A stretch of 64,000 nt of DNA from Rhodobacteraceae bacterium UBA6197 (GTDB lineage: Bacteria; Pseudomonadota; Alphaproteobacteria; Rhodobacterales; Rhodobacteraceae). Location of the stretch: positions 61,433-125,432 of the forward strand of contig DISZ01000006.1 of NCBI GenBank assembly GCA_002422085.1, in the 5' to 3' direction. The notes beneath the pieces were generated by a model that ran no database searches, was not told where the DNA came from, and saw nothing but the letters and a program-made list of their open reading frames with translations. Shown here one piece after another: positions 35,271 through 44,532 of this stretch; the first letter of the stretch is position 1, and the number at the start of each line of letters is the position of its first letter. The position numbers and the translations under genes were made by a program.

Positions 35271-35351
35271 TCACCTTTGCAGGAATCCCCCCACCGGAGG
35301 CTTCTGCAGCCATCGTGGGAGCCTCCGGCGGGGATATTTCCACAAAGGTGA
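35271..35351. terminator. Imperfect long inverted repeat between convergent genes
   Basis: Arms of 32 bases (35271-35302 and 35320-35351) pair with several mismatches around a 17-base loop. The right arm carries the same core CCTCCGGCGGGGATATTT as the perfect repeat near 1.4 kb, but the outer parts differ (TCACCTTTG here). It lies five bases after engB and five before the SDR stop, so it can stop both transcripts. Confidence 0.75.
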
Positions 35352-35355
35352 TGCG

Positions 35356-36093
35356 TCAGACGTGTTGACCTGCGTTCACTTCGATTTCTGTGCCGGTGAC
35401 GTAGCTCGATTGATCCGAACACAAAAACCAGATCACATCCGCAACTTCCTTGGGCTGACCAAGGCGTCGCAAGGGCAAGGTTTCAACAATCTTTTCCGTG
35501 CCCGGTGACAGGATCGATGTTTCGATTTCGCCCGGTGCGATGGCATTCACACGCACGCCAAGCGGACCGAAGTCATGAGCCATTTCCCGCGTCAACGCCT
35601 TCAGCGCGGCTTTGGACGTGGCATAGGCGGCGCCTGCAAACGGGTGAACACGACTGCCCGCAATCGAGGTGACGTTGACGACCGAGCCCTTCGCCGCCGA
35701 CAGCTCTTGCCGCAGCCCGCGCGCCAGCACGATCGAGGCAAAAAAGTTGACATGGAACACCTGGCCCCAGGTACGCAGGTCGGTGTCCAGCGTATTGAGG
35801 CGGCTGCCGCCCGGCCCCTTGGGTGAAATACCCGCGTTGTTGACCAGCGCATTCAGATGACCATTCAGCTTGCCCCGGATCGTTTCGATCGCGTCGATGG
35901 TTTTTGACGGGTCCGACAGGTCCAGTTGAATATGGTCCTCGCGGCCGCCGCCCCATGGGCACTTGTCGGGGATCGGATCGCGCGAGCATGTGATGATGCG
36001 CCATCCTTCAGCGGCGAATCGCTGCACGGTCGCGTGACCGATCCCCCGGCTTGCCCCAGTAAGAACCATAACTTTTCGGTCATCTGTGGTCAT
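35356..36093 (-). CDS. SDR family oxidoreductase
   Basis: A 245-residue classical SDR with TGASRGIG at residues 12-19, an NNAG segment near 87-90, Ser in VTSIAGSR and the catalytic YATSK. The C-terminal ending, with SSYVTGTEIEVNAGQHV, resembles 3-oxoacyl-ACP reductase-like members. The substrate is unknown. It is transcribed alone, divergent from argB. Confidence 0.88.
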   Translation of the reverse strand: MTTDDRKVMVLTGASRGIGHATVQRFAAEGWRIITCSRDPIPDKCPWGGGREDHIQLDLSDPSKTIDAIETIRGKLNGHLNALVNNAGISPKGPGGSRLNTLDTDLRTWGQVFHVNFFASIVLARGLRQELSAAKGSVVNVTSIAGSRVHPFAGAAYATSKAALKALTREMAHDFGPLGVRVNAIAPGEIETSILSPGTEKIVETLPLRRLGQPKEVADVIWFLCSDQSSYVTGTEIEVNAGQHV

Positions 36094-36214
36094 TTTTCGC
36101 CCCCGTTATCATGCTCTGAACCCTAGTCTTTTTATCGCCACGCGCAACGGGCGCCGAACCCCTTGGCACGCAGGCGCGAAGGCCGTAACACTTTGGCAAA
36201 TCCCGGGGGCCAAG

Positions 36215-37108
36215 ATGAGAAAGCAGACCATGAACCGTGACTGGATCGCCACCGCCCGCACCCTGTCCGAGGCGCTGCCCTATATGCAGCGCTACACCGG
36301 CGCAGTCGTCGTCGTGAAATTTGGTGGCAATGCGATGGGCGACGAAGAGGCGATGGCAGAGTTTGCCCGAGACATCGTCCTGATGCGGCAGGTCGGCATG
36401 AATCCGGTGGTGGTGCATGGTGGCGGACCGATGATCAACGATCTTCTGGCAAGGTTGGGCATCAAATCAGAGTTTGTGCGCGGAAAGCGCGTGACCGACA
36501 AGGCGACCGTCGAGGTTGTCGAAATGGTGCTTTCAGGTCTGGTCAACAAGCGCATCGTGCAGGCGATCAACGATCAAGGAGGTCGCGCGGTCGGAATTTC
36601 GGGCAAGGACGACGACTTGATGGTTTGCGAAGCCGACGATCCTGATTTGGGCTTCGTCGGCCGCCCTGTCGAGATGAACGTGCAGGTGTTGCGCGATCTT
36701 TACGGCGCGGGAATCATTCCCGTTGTTGCGCCGGTTGCGACGGGCATGGCGGATAACGAGACTTTTAACGTGAATGGCGACACCGCGGCTGGCGCGATTG
36801 CCGGCGCGCTGAAGGCCGACCGGCTGTTATTGCTGACCGACGTGTCGGGGGTCAAGAATGCCGCCGGCGAGGTAATGACCGAACTGACCCCCAAAGAGGT
36901 CAGTGCACTGACGGCTTCCGGGGTGATTGCCGGGGGGATGATACCCAAGACCGAAACCGCCCTGAAGGCGCTTGAAGACGGGGTGCGGGCGGTCGTGATT
37001 CTGGATGGGCGAGTGCGCAACGCCTGCCTGCTGGAACTGTTCACCGACCACGGCGCCGGCAGCCTGATCCGTTCGACCGAACCGCGGGTCAAACCGCGCC
37101 ACGAATGA
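36215..37108 (+). CDS. argB: Acetylglutamate kinase
   Basis: A 297-residue amino acid kinase. The ATG has GGGGG about six bases upstream; an ATG five codons later is possible. Motifs are VVVKFGGNAMGD near the start, VVHGGGPMIN, GFVGRPVEMN, FNVNGDTAAGAIAGAL and the substrate-binding loop GGMIPKTETAL. It phosphorylates N-acetyl-L-glutamate in arginine synthesis. The stop overlaps the next gene by four bases. Confidence 0.95.
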   Translation: MRKQTMNRDWIATARTLSEALPYMQRYTGAVVVVKFGGNAMGDEEAMAEFARDIVLMRQVGMNPVVVHGGGPMINDLLARLGIKSEFVRGKRVTDKATVEVVEMVLSGLVNKRIVQAINDQGGRAVGISGKDDDLMVCEADDPDLGFVGRPVEMNVQVLRDLYGAGIIPVVAPVATGMADNETFNVNGDTAAGAIAGALKADRLLLLTDVSGVKNAAGEVMTELTPKEVSALTASGVIAGGMIPKTETALKALEDGVRAVVILDGRVRNACLLELFTDHGAGSLIRSTEPRVKPRHE

Positions 37109-37755
37109 CGCAGGCCGCGATCAAAGCGGCGGCAGAGGCAAACGCTTTGTTCGTCTCGGGGATGTTTCACCCGACGCCGGACGACGACCTGCCGGGCGTT
37201 GGCACCCTGGTGCTTTTGTCCCCCGCCGAGCCAGGCTTTTGGGCCCATGTCACCGCCAGCGCTGAGTTTCGTGACGGTATGAAAGATCCTCTGGACCGAT
37301 GGTCGCGGCGCGTCATCGGGCGGCTTGCGCATGACTTTGGCGGTGCCGCGCTGTTTCCCTTTGGCGGCCCCCCTTACGCACCCTTCTACGATTGGGCGCT
37401 GCGCTCGGGCCGGGCTTGGGCTTCTCCGGTGTCGCTATTGGTGCACGAGACCATGGGGCTTTTTGCCTCATATCGCGGGGCTTTGGCGATACCCGAAAGG
37501 CTGGATCTGCCGCGCGCACCGCAACCTGAGCGCCCCTGTGACGCCTGCCCCCAGCCGTGTCGAACGGCTTGTCCGGTGAAAGCACTGGCGCGAACGGGCT
37601 ATGATGTCGCGGCCTGCCATGGCTTTCTGGATCAGGCAGCGGGGAAGGATTGCCTTTCTTTGGGGTGCAACGTTCGGCGCGCTTGCCCGGCAAGCATTGC
37701 CTATGGCAGGCTGCCGGAACAATCAGAATGGCATATGAGGCAATTTCACAGATGA
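37105..37755 (+). CDS. Ferredoxin-like Fe-S protein
   Basis: A 216-residue protein whose C-terminal third has two cysteine groups: CDACPQPCRTACPVKAL, and CLSLGCNVRRACP after about 30 residues. These can hold one or two 4Fe-4S clusters. The first 130 residues have no motif I recognise. It could be an electron carrier or the reductase of a small pathway. It overlaps argB and the phosphatase gene by four bases each, which makes co-translation likely. Confidence 0.75.
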   Translation: MTQAAIKAAAEANALFVSGMFHPTPDDDLPGVGTLVLLSPAEPGFWAHVTASAEFRDGMKDPLDRWSRRVIGRLAHDFGGAALFPFGGPPYAPFYDWALRSGRAWASPVSLLVHETMGLFASYRGALAIPERLDLPRAPQPERPCDACPQPCRTACPVKALARTGYDVAACHGFLDQAAGKDCLSLGCNVRRACPASIAYGRLPEQSEWHMRQFHR

Positions 37756-38267
37756 CACCGCAAGGACACCGTCGCCTGATCCTTACCCGCCACGCGAAAT
37801 CGTCTTGGGACGATCCGCGGATGGCCGATTTTGACCGTCCATTGAATGGGCGCGGAACGCGGGCAGCACGCGAACTGGGCGATTGGCTGGCCTCGCGCGG
37901 ATATGAGCCTGAAGAGGTGCTCTGTTCGACGGCGCTGCGCACCCGCCAGACATGGGAGGCCACCACCGCCGCCGTTCTGGAGGTGCGCCCGGTGGTGCGT
38001 TTCATCGACGAGCTTTACAATGCCTCGCCCGATCTGATGCTGGCCACGTTGAAAACGGCCACGGCCCATTCGGTGATGATGATCGGCCATAACCCCGGCA
38101 TTGCAGAGTTTGCCCGCACCCTGCCCGCCCGCGTGCCGATGAACCCCGATTTCAACCGATATCCAACGACCGCCACTTTGGTCGTGGATTTTCAGATCGA
38201 CGATTGGGGAGATCTGCGCGCGGGTGAGGGCTCGGTGCTGGATTTCTTCCTGCCCGCTGGTCGCTGA
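37752..38267 (+). CDS. SixA-type histidine phosphatase
   Basis: A 171-residue protein with the phosphatase RHG-like motif at the start (LILTRHAKSSWDD, His at position 14), the second core VMMIGHNPG with a catalytic His, and an Arg/Thr pair (STALRTRQTW). The RHAKSS form matches the SixA branch, which in E. coli dephosphorylates a histidine phosphotransfer domain. The target here is unknown. It is the third gene of argB, Fe-S protein, phosphatase; a hairpin follows. Confidence 0.87.
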   Translation: MTPQGHRRLILTRHAKSSWDDPRMADFDRPLNGRGTRAARELGDWLASRGYEPEEVLCSTALRTRQTWEATTAAVLEVRPVVRFIDELYNASPDLMLATLKTATAHSVMMIGHNPGIAEFARTLPARVPMNPDFNRYPTTATLVVDFQIDDWGDLRAGEGSVLDFFLPAGR

Positions 38268-38270
38268 TGC

Positions 38271-38302
38271 AACAGGCGCGCTCCACTCGGGGCGCGCCTG
38301 TT
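38271..38302 (+). terminator. Hairpin after the SixA-type gene
   Basis: AACAGGCGCGC and GCGCGCCTGTT are perfect complements around a 10-base loop, four bases past the stop. No T-run of note follows, so it may act with Rho or as a stabilising hairpin. Confidence 0.5.
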
Positions 38303-38378
38303 CCGTTCAGCCTGGTCAGGGTAGTTGCTTGGCACGGCCTTGCGTGCGCCGGAGAAGCGCCTCCGGCCCCTGCCCCGC

Positions 38379-39170
38379 CTAGTGCCCGAGGATCTGGCTC
38401 AGGAACATTTTGGTCCGATCCGACTGCGGGTTGTTGAAGAAGTCGTGCGGATTGTTTTGTTCGACGATCTGGCCCTGATCCATAAAGATCACGCGGTTTG
38501 CCACGGCTTGGGCAAAACCCATTTCGTGGGTCACACATAGCATCGTCATCCCCTCTTCGGCCAGCTCGATCATCGTGTCGAGCACCTCTTTGATCATCTC
38601 CGGATCCAGCGCCGAGGTCGGTTCGTCAAACAGCATGATCCGCGGTTTCATGCACAGCGACCGCGCGATCGCCACGCGCTGCTGTTGTCCGCCCGACAAT
38701 TGACCGGGGTATTTTTGCGCCTGTTCGGGGATCTTGACCTTCTCAAGGAAATACATCGCCGTCTCATCGGCTTCTTTCTTGGGCGTCTTGCGCACCCAGA
38801 TTGGCGCCAAGGTCAGGTTCTCGAGGATCGTCAAATGCGGGAACAGGTTGAAGTGCTGAAACACCATCCCGACCTCTGAACGCACCTTGTCGATATTCTT
38901 GAGATCCGAGGTCAGTTCGGTGCCATCCACGATGATCTGCCCCGACTGGTGTTCCTCCAGTCGGTTGATGCAGCGGATCAGCGTCGATTTACCCGATCCA
39001 GAGGGCCCGGCGATGACGATACGTTCGCCACGGTTGACCGTCAGGTCGATCTCGCGCAGCACATGGAAAGTGCCATACCATTTGTTCATCTGGCTGATCT
39101 GGATCGCGACCTCATCACTGACCATCATGTGGCTGCGGTCGATCTCACGCTGGAAGTGCGGTTCCGCCAT
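38379..39170 (-). CDS. bztD: Glutamate/aspartate-type ABC transporter ATP-binding protein
   Basis: A 263-residue ATPase with GPSGSGKSTLIRC (Walker A), LSGGQQQRVAIARSL (signature), and ILMFDEPTSALDPE-like Walker B (MLFDEPTSALDPE). It belongs to the polar amino acid uptake group and closely fits BztD/AapP in length. Order SBP, permease, permease, ATPase is that of bztABCD of Rhodobacter capsulatus, which imports Glu, Gln, Asp and Asn. It lies 11 bases after the second permease gene. Confidence 0.9.
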   Translation of the reverse strand: MAEPHFQREIDRSHMMVSDEVAIQISQMNKWYGTFHVLREIDLTVNRGERIVIAGPSGSGKSTLIRCINRLEEHQSGQIIVDGTELTSDLKNIDKVRSEVGMVFQHFNLFPHLTILENLTLAPIWVRKTPKKEADETAMYFLEKVKIPEQAQKYPGQLSGGQQQRVAIARSLCMKPRIMLFDEPTSALDPEMIKEVLDTMIELAEEGMTMLCVTHEMGFAQAVANRVIFMDQGQIVEQNNPHDFFNNPQSDRTKMFLSQILGH

Positions 39171-39181
39171 GGGCTTGCTCC

Positions 39182-40498
39182 TTAATGGTGGTCACGTTGC
39201 AGCTTGCGTTCGAGATACATCGAGTACCGCGACATGCTGAAATTGAAGATGAAGAAGATCGCGCCGGTAAAGATGAAAGGCTCCCAGTAGATGCCCTTCC
39301 AGTTGAAATCGGCACGAACGAAATCCGGAACGCCCTTCAGCGGGTCAAAGAGCCCCACGAAGACGACCAGAGTAGTATCCTTGAACATGCCGATGAAGGT
39401 CGACACGATCCCGGGGATCGAGATTTTCAGCGCCTGCGGCAAAATAATCAGCCGCTGTGCCTTCCAGTAATCGAGGCCTAGCGCATCTGCCGCCTCGTAT
39501 TGGCCGCGCGGCAAGGCCGCAAGCCCGCCCCGGATGACCTCGGCGATATAGGCCGCCGCGAACAGCGTGACCAGAATCATCACCCGCAAGATGATGTCAA
39601 AGTTCGTTCCCGGCGGCAGGAAATAGTTCAGCAACAGCGAGGCCACGAACAGCAGCGTGATCAGTGGCACACCACGAATGAATTCGATAAAGCCGACGGA
39701 CAGGGACTTGACCAGAAACATGTCGGATTGACGTCCCAGTGCAAGGACAATGCCCAACGGCAAGGACATCACGATGCCGCCCACCCCCAGCGTCACAGCC
39801 AGAAGAAAGCCGCCAAAGTCGCTTGAGGACACCTTCGGGATCGACAACGAAATGACGTTCTGCAGCACTTCGGTGGTTGGTGCGGCCGCAAACTTCCACC
39901 ACAGGATCGGCACCAGAACCGCTGCAATCACGGCAATCAGCGTGCTGCCCTTGGACAGGGCGACATAGGTCGCCCAACCCAGAACAAACCCTGCCAACAC
40001 GACCAGTTCGGTCCAGGCGCTACCGCCCCAAAGCAGCCAGATCGCCAAAAGCGGATAGATCAGCGAAAATGTCAGCATCTTGCGTGGCAATGCCGAGAAC
40101 AGCACCGGTGCGATGGCAACCAGCAACAGCACGAAGGCCAGCACCGGGCGCCAGACCATCTGCCATGGGTAGAAACCAAAGATGAACTGCGACCAGCGTT
40201 CGCGGATGACCGCCCAGCAGGCCCCGGTCGCATCTGCGCCCCAGGTGTCGGTAATGATCTGTCGGCATTCGGAAACCGATCCGGCGGTCCACACCGAATG
40301 CGACAGCCAAGGCAGCGAATGCGTTACCAGCCAATAGACGACATAGGCACCTATCAGGGTCAACAGCGTGTTGAGCGGGCTTGAAAACAGGTTCTCTCTC
40401 AGCCATCGGATCGCCCCCGCCTCGCTGACGGGCGCAGGCTTTTGCGGCAGCATCTCGCTGCGAACAAAGGCTATTGAATCGGATTGTGTAGGGCTCAT
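39182..40498 (-). CDS. bztC: Amino acid ABC transporter permease BztC/AapM
   Basis: A 438-residue permease, much longer than usual polar amino acid permeases (about 220). The N-terminal half adds several helices and a periplasmic segment; the C-terminal half carries the EAA-type loop (YEAADALGLDYWKAQRLIILPQALKISIPG). The long form is typical of Bzt/Aap systems. The stop of bztB lies one base before its start. Confidence 0.9.
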   Translation of the reverse strand: MSPTQSDSIAFVRSEMLPQKPAPVSEAGAIRWLRENLFSSPLNTLLTLIGAYVVYWLVTHSLPWLSHSVWTAGSVSECRQIITDTWGADATGACWAVIRERWSQFIFGFYPWQMVWRPVLAFVLLLVAIAPVLFSALPRKMLTFSLIYPLLAIWLLWGGSAWTELVVLAGFVLGWATYVALSKGSTLIAVIAAVLVPILWWKFAAAPTTEVLQNVISLSIPKVSSSDFGGFLLAVTLGVGGIVMSLPLGIVLALGRQSDMFLVKSLSVGFIEFIRGVPLITLLFVASLLLNYFLPPGTNFDIILRVMILVTLFAAAYIAEVIRGGLAALPRGQYEAADALGLDYWKAQRLIILPQALKISIPGIVSTFIGMFKDTTLVVFVGLFDPLKGVPDFVRADFNWKGIYWEPFIFTGAIFFIFNFSMSRYSMYLERKLQRDHH

Positions 40499-40499
40499 C

Positions 40500-41777
40500 T
40501 CAACGCTCCTTCAGCTTGACGGAGTTGTTGTAGACGTTCATCACCCCCGAGATGACGAGGCTGATGGCCAGATAGATCAGCATCATCAGCAAGATGCATT
40601 CCAGTTCGCGTCCCGTCTGGTTCAGCGTGATGCCCCCAAGCGTGCCGCGCAGATCCATATAGCCTACGGCGATTGCCAGTGACGAGTTCTTGGTCAGGTT
40701 CAAGAACTGTGAGATCAGCGGCGGGATGATGACGCGCAGCGCCTGCGGCAGGATCACAAGGTTCATCGTGCGCCCCGGGCGCAAACCCAGCGCAAAGGCG
40801 GCCTCGGTCTGGCCGTTCGAAATCGCCAGAACCCCGGCCCGCACGATCTCGGCGATGAAGGCTCCGGTGTATAGCGACAGCGCCAGCCACAGCACCACGA
40901 AAGCATTGGTCACGTTCAGCCCACCGGCAAAGTTGAAGCCCTTCAGCGCCGGCAGGTTCAGATGAAAGCCCAGCGCGATCATCACCGCCAGCAACGGCCC
41001 CACCAACAGCAGGATGCTTTTCCACCACGTCACCGGGCGATCGCCCGTGGCCTCTTGCACGGCCTTCGCTGTCGCCAGCACCCGACGGTTGAAAAAGATC
41101 CCCAGACCCAGTGCCGCAACCATTGCCAGAAAGTTGAACGAGATCGGCATGAAGCTGGTGTCAAACCCGCCCAGCGACCGCGAAAAGCCGATCGAGGGAA
41201 TGGCGGTGTAGCGATTCGTTGGTGCGATCGTATCGAATAGCACCATCGTGGCGGCGGGTTGTACGCCTTCGGCCAGCATCTGATCTGTCACACGATAGGC
41301 ATTGGGGGCCGGCATCACCTCGGTAAAGATTGCCAGAATGATAAGGATCCACAGCAGCACCGGCACGTTTCGAAACACTTCGACGTAGACCGTCATCAGC
41401 CGTGCCACGAGCCAGTTTTTCGAAAGCCGCAGGACACCGACGAAGACCCCGATCACCGTCGCCGCGATGCAGCCCAAAGACGAAATCAACAGCGTGTTCA
41501 GCAGCCCGATCAACGCCGCACGGGCATGAGAGCTGTCGTTGGTATAGGGGATGAGCGTCTGCCCGATGTCATACCCCGAGCGATAGGTCAGGAACCCGAA
41601 GTTGAAGTCTTTGCCAAGCGCCTGAAGGTTGCGGATCGTATTATCCACCAGCCAGGCCGCGCCCAGCATGAACAACATGAAAACAACGACCTGAATGGTT
41701 AGCGAACGATAGCGCGTATCGTAAATGAGTTGACTAAGCCGAAAACCCTGTTTCGGCACGCCGGTCATGCTTGTCAT
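40500..41777 (-). CDS. bztB: Amino acid ABC transporter permease BztB/AapQ
   Basis: A 425-residue permease from the ATG giving MTSMTGVPK, with AGGGG about nine bases upstream. Like BztC it has an enlarged N-terminal half and the C-terminal EAA loop (TEAAFALGLRPGRTMNLVILPQALRVIIPP). The two permeases form the membrane channel for acidic amino acids. A 142-base gap with a strong hairpin separates it from bztA. Confidence 0.9.
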   Translation of the reverse strand: MTSMTGVPKQGFRLSQLIYDTRYRSLTIQVVVFMLFMLGAAWLVDNTIRNLQALGKDFNFGFLTYRSGYDIGQTLIPYTNDSSHARAALIGLLNTLLISSLGCIAATVIGVFVGVLRLSKNWLVARLMTVYVEVFRNVPVLLWILIILAIFTEVMPAPNAYRVTDQMLAEGVQPAATMVLFDTIAPTNRYTAIPSIGFSRSLGGFDTSFMPISFNFLAMVAALGLGIFFNRRVLATAKAVQEATGDRPVTWWKSILLLVGPLLAVMIALGFHLNLPALKGFNFAGGLNVTNAFVVLWLALSLYTGAFIAEIVRAGVLAISNGQTEAAFALGLRPGRTMNLVILPQALRVIIPPLISQFLNLTKNSSLAIAVGYMDLRGTLGGITLNQTGRELECILLMMLIYLAISLVISGVMNVYNNSVKLKER

Positions 41778-41876
41778 TCTATTTTCCCCTGATCCCGAAA
41801 GCGCCTCTGGCATTTGCCATGTTTTGAGGTCTCACGCCCCGCGCTGTCAGGTTGGCCCCTGTTGGGTAGTCGAAAC

Positions 41877-41905
41877 GGGCGCGCAGGAAGCCCCCCTGCG
41901 CGCCC
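41877..41905 (-). promoter_or_regulatory. Intercistronic hairpin between bztA and bztB
   Basis: GGGCGCGCAGG and CCTGCGCGCCC are perfect complements around a seven-base loop, 15 bases past the bztA stop. No T-run follows on the minus strand, so it probably shields the bztA message from 3' decay or weakens read-through. This would give more binding protein than permease. Confidence 0.6.
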
Positions 41906-41919
41906 GCCAAGTTGTCAGA

Positions 41920-42936
41920 TCAACGGAACGGCGGCGAATAAAGCAGGCCGCCTTGCGTCCACTGGCCATTCAGGCCGCGGGCCAGACCGATCGGGGTCGA
42001 TTCACCGATCGTCGCGGCGAAGATTTCGCCATAGTTGCCCGAAACGGCGATCGCGCGTTTCGCCCAATCCTTGTCCAGACCGGTCATCGCACCCAGATCA
42101 CCCTCGGTGCCCAGAAGACGGTTGATCTCTGGGTTCGTGGTGCCTTTCGACAGCTCTTCCAGATTGGCCGAGGTCACGCCGTATTCTTCGGCGGCGATCA
42201 GCGCGTTCAGCGTCCAGCGGACGATGTCGCCCCACTGGTTGTCGCCATGACGCACGGCAGGCCCCAGCGGCTCTTTCGAGATGATTTCCGGCAGGATGAT
42301 GTGGTTTTCCGGATCGGCAAAAGCCGCACGGGTCGCGGCAAGGCCCGACGCATCGGTGGTGTAGGCATCGCAAGCACCGGCAAGGTACTGCTGTTCACCC
42401 TCAGCGTTCGAATCGATGGCGATCGGCTGATAGTTCATGTTGTTGGATTTGAAGAAGTCTGCCAGGTTCAGCTCGGTCGTGGTGCCGGTCTGAATGCAGA
42501 TGGTCGCACCTTCCAGTTCCTTGGCCGACGAAACGCCCAGATCTTTGCGGACCATGAAGCCCTGACCGTCATAGTAGTTGACCCCCACGAAATCCAACTT
42601 GAGGTCGGTATCGCGCGAGAAGGTCCAGGTGGAGTTCCGGGCCAGCACGTCAACCTCACCCGAGGCCAGCGCGGTAAAGCGGGTCTGACCCGACGTCGGC
42701 ACATATTTGACTTTCGACGCGTCACCCAGCACGGCGGCCGCGACGGCTTTACAGATCGCCACGTCAAAGCCCGACCAGTTGCCATTCGCGTCCGGCGCGG
42801 CAAAGCCGACCAGACCGGTGTTCACGCCGCAGTTCAGCTCGCCACGTGCTTTTACATCGTCCAGCGTGCTGGCAGCCGCGAGGCCTGCCGTCAGGCCGGC
42901 CGCAGCCAACGTGCCAAGAAATACGGATTTTTTCAT
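41920..42936 (-). CDS. bztA: Amino acid ABC transporter periplasmic binding protein
   Basis: A 338-residue protein with a signal peptide (residues 1-22, AGLTAGLAAA before STLDDV). The mature part is the class 3 solute-binding fold: RGELNCGVNTGLVGFAAPD, WSGFDVAICKAVAAAVLGD, NSTWTFSRD. It is expected to bind Glu, Asp, Gln and Asn in the periplasm for the BztBCD transporter. GAAGAGG precedes the ATG by six bases. Confidence 0.92.
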   Translation of the reverse strand: MKKSVFLGTLAAAGLTAGLAAASTLDDVKARGELNCGVNTGLVGFAAPDANGNWSGFDVAICKAVAAAVLGDASKVKYVPTSGQTRFTALASGEVDVLARNSTWTFSRDTDLKLDFVGVNYYDGQGFMVRKDLGVSSAKELEGATICIQTGTTTELNLADFFKSNNMNYQPIAIDSNAEGEQQYLAGACDAYTTDASGLAATRAAFADPENHIILPEIISKEPLGPAVRHGDNQWGDIVRWTLNALIAAEEYGVTSANLEELSKGTTNPEINRLLGTEGDLGAMTGLDKDWAKRAIAVSGNYGEIFAATIGESTPIGLARGLNGQWTQGGLLYSPPFR

Positions 42937-43150
42937 AGCTACCTCTTCCTGAGTTGCCGTCCTGTTGCGGGACGGTTCTGTCCGCCCTTGCGGGTAAAGA
43001 CTATTCTGTGAGGTTTATCCCCAGTGGTAAGAGTTTGGTCCATTTCGAAACACGCAGTCAAGGGTCCATGGGGAAGATATCCAAACCGGTTGCGGAACCT
43101 TTTGGCATATGACGAAAGAATAGGCGTGCCGCGCGCGGCAAAGCCGAACC

Positions 43151-43867
43151 TTACGTCGGGTCAGCCAGCAGTTCCCAGAATCGCCGGGCATGAATCAGTG
43201 CCGCACGTTTGATCTCGGCCTCGGCCTCGGCCTCGTCGTCAGCGCCCCATTGGGCGATCTGCCAGGCCTCGTCGATTCGTGAAATGACCCATGCGTCTTC
43301 GGCACTCAGCCGCCCCGCTGCGACGGCAAGCCCCAGCACCAGCGAACCGCTGATCCCGACCAGATCATGCAGGGCCGCCAACTGGAAGTCGTCCATCGCA
43401 GTGACCTGCGCCATCAGCGCCGCCAGCGCGGTGGCGGACTGCGGCACTGGCACCACGCCCACGGTCGTGGTCAGCCGCGCGCCAAAGCTGGTCTCGGCCC
43501 AGTCCAGCAGCGGATCCCAGGCTGCGGCCTGTTGCGCCACCAGACGCGGCGGGGTGCCCGCGCGGTAACACAGCAGATCGGTGCCGCCGTATTCAGCAAT
43601 CAGCGCCGCCACTTCGGCATGTTGCGGGCGCACCTTGTCGATCGCCGCATTGGCGGACCGGGTTACAGGCATGCCGCGCGGATCAATGACACCTTGCTGC
43701 GCATCCCACTCGGCGGCGATCGCCGCGGCCATCGCCACAGTCGGCACCACCAAGGCCGCCCGGGTCGGGGTCTTGATCGGGCGACCGTCCAGATGAACCG
43801 TATACCCGCCCGGAGCGGCGACCACCTGCGCTTCTTTCCAGAAGCGCTTTGCCGTCCAACTGCTCAT
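43151..43867 (-). CDS. ATP12 family F1-ATPase assembly chaperone
   Basis: A 238-residue protein. The start (TAKRFWKEAQV, then GYTVHLDGRPIKTP) and the motif RYAGTPPRLV-like LCYRAGTPPRLVAQQ are typical of ATP12. In mitochondria ATP12 holds the F1 alpha subunit during assembly; bacterial homologues occur in alphaproteobacteria. The ATG overlaps the stop of the HAD phosphatase gene by four bases. Confidence 0.9.
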   Translation of the reverse strand: MSSWTAKRFWKEAQVVAAPGGYTVHLDGRPIKTPTRAALVVPTVAMAAAIAAEWDAQQGVIDPRGMPVTRSANAAIDKVRPQHAEVAALIAEYGGTDLLCYRAGTPPRLVAQQAAAWDPLLDWAETSFGARLTTTVGVVPVPQSATALAALMAQVTAMDDFQLAALHDLVGISGSLVLGLAVAAGRLSAEDAWVISRIDEAWQIAQWGADDEAEAEAEIKRAALIHARRFWELLADPT

Positions 43868-44532
43868 GCGTCCTCCCAGATTTCGTCCACGGCGCGTTCA
43901 AGCTCTGCAAAACTGTCCACCATCCGGGCAGGCCCGGCGGCCAACAGATCCGGCACCGAATGATAGCCCCAACTGACCCCGATCGTGGCCACGCCCGCCG
44001 CCGCCCCCATTTCGATATCAAATGTGGTGTCGCCAATCATCACCGCGTCCTTCGCGCAAACACCTGCCTCGTTGAGCGCGGCAAACAGCATCGACGGGTT
44101 TGGCTTGGACGGATGGTCATCAGCCACCTGCCGCGTGACGAAAAGCCCGCCCAGCCCGTAATGCGCCAACAGCGCGTCAAGGCCCCGGCGCGATTTACCC
44201 GTCGCTATTCCCAAGACCAGATCGTCGCGCCGGGCCAGTCGCTGCACACATTCCAGCGCGCCGGGGTATAGTGGCGCCGGCGTTTCGGCGCGTTGCGTAA
44301 AATAGCTGGACTTGTAGTTGGCAACGACCGCCGCCACCCGATCCGACCCCAGATCCGGGGCAAGGCGTGCCACCGCCTGCGGCAAGGACAGCCCGACAAT
44401 CTCCAGAACCTGCGCCAAAGCGGGGGTCGGCAATCCCGCCGTCCCAAACGCCTCTGACATCGAGCCATAGATCATCGCCTGACTGTCCGACAAGGTTCCA
44501 TCCACGTCGAACACCACCAGCTTCAGCGTCAT
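43864..44532 (-). CDS. HAD family phosphatase (Gph-like)
   Basis: A 222-residue haloacid dehalogenase-type hydrolase. DVDGTLSDS near residues 9-17 holds the nucleophile Asp; GIATGKSRRGLD is motif II; and the Lys and DTTFDIEMGAAAG segments are motifs III and IV. It resembles phosphoglycolate phosphatase and related enzymes. The substrate cannot be fixed. It overlaps the RluA gene and the ATP12 gene by four bases each. Confidence 0.86.
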   Translation of the reverse strand: MTLKLVVFDVDGTLSDSQAMIYGSMSEAFGTAGLPTPALAQVLEIVGLSLPQAVARLAPDLGSDRVAAVVANYKSSYFTQRAETPAPLYPGALECVQRLARRDDLVLGIATGKSRRGLDALLAHYGLGGLFVTRQVADDHPSKPNPSMLFAALNEAGVCAKDAVMIGDTTFDIEMGAAAGVATIGVSWGYHSVPDLLAAGPARMVDSFAELERAVDEIWEDA

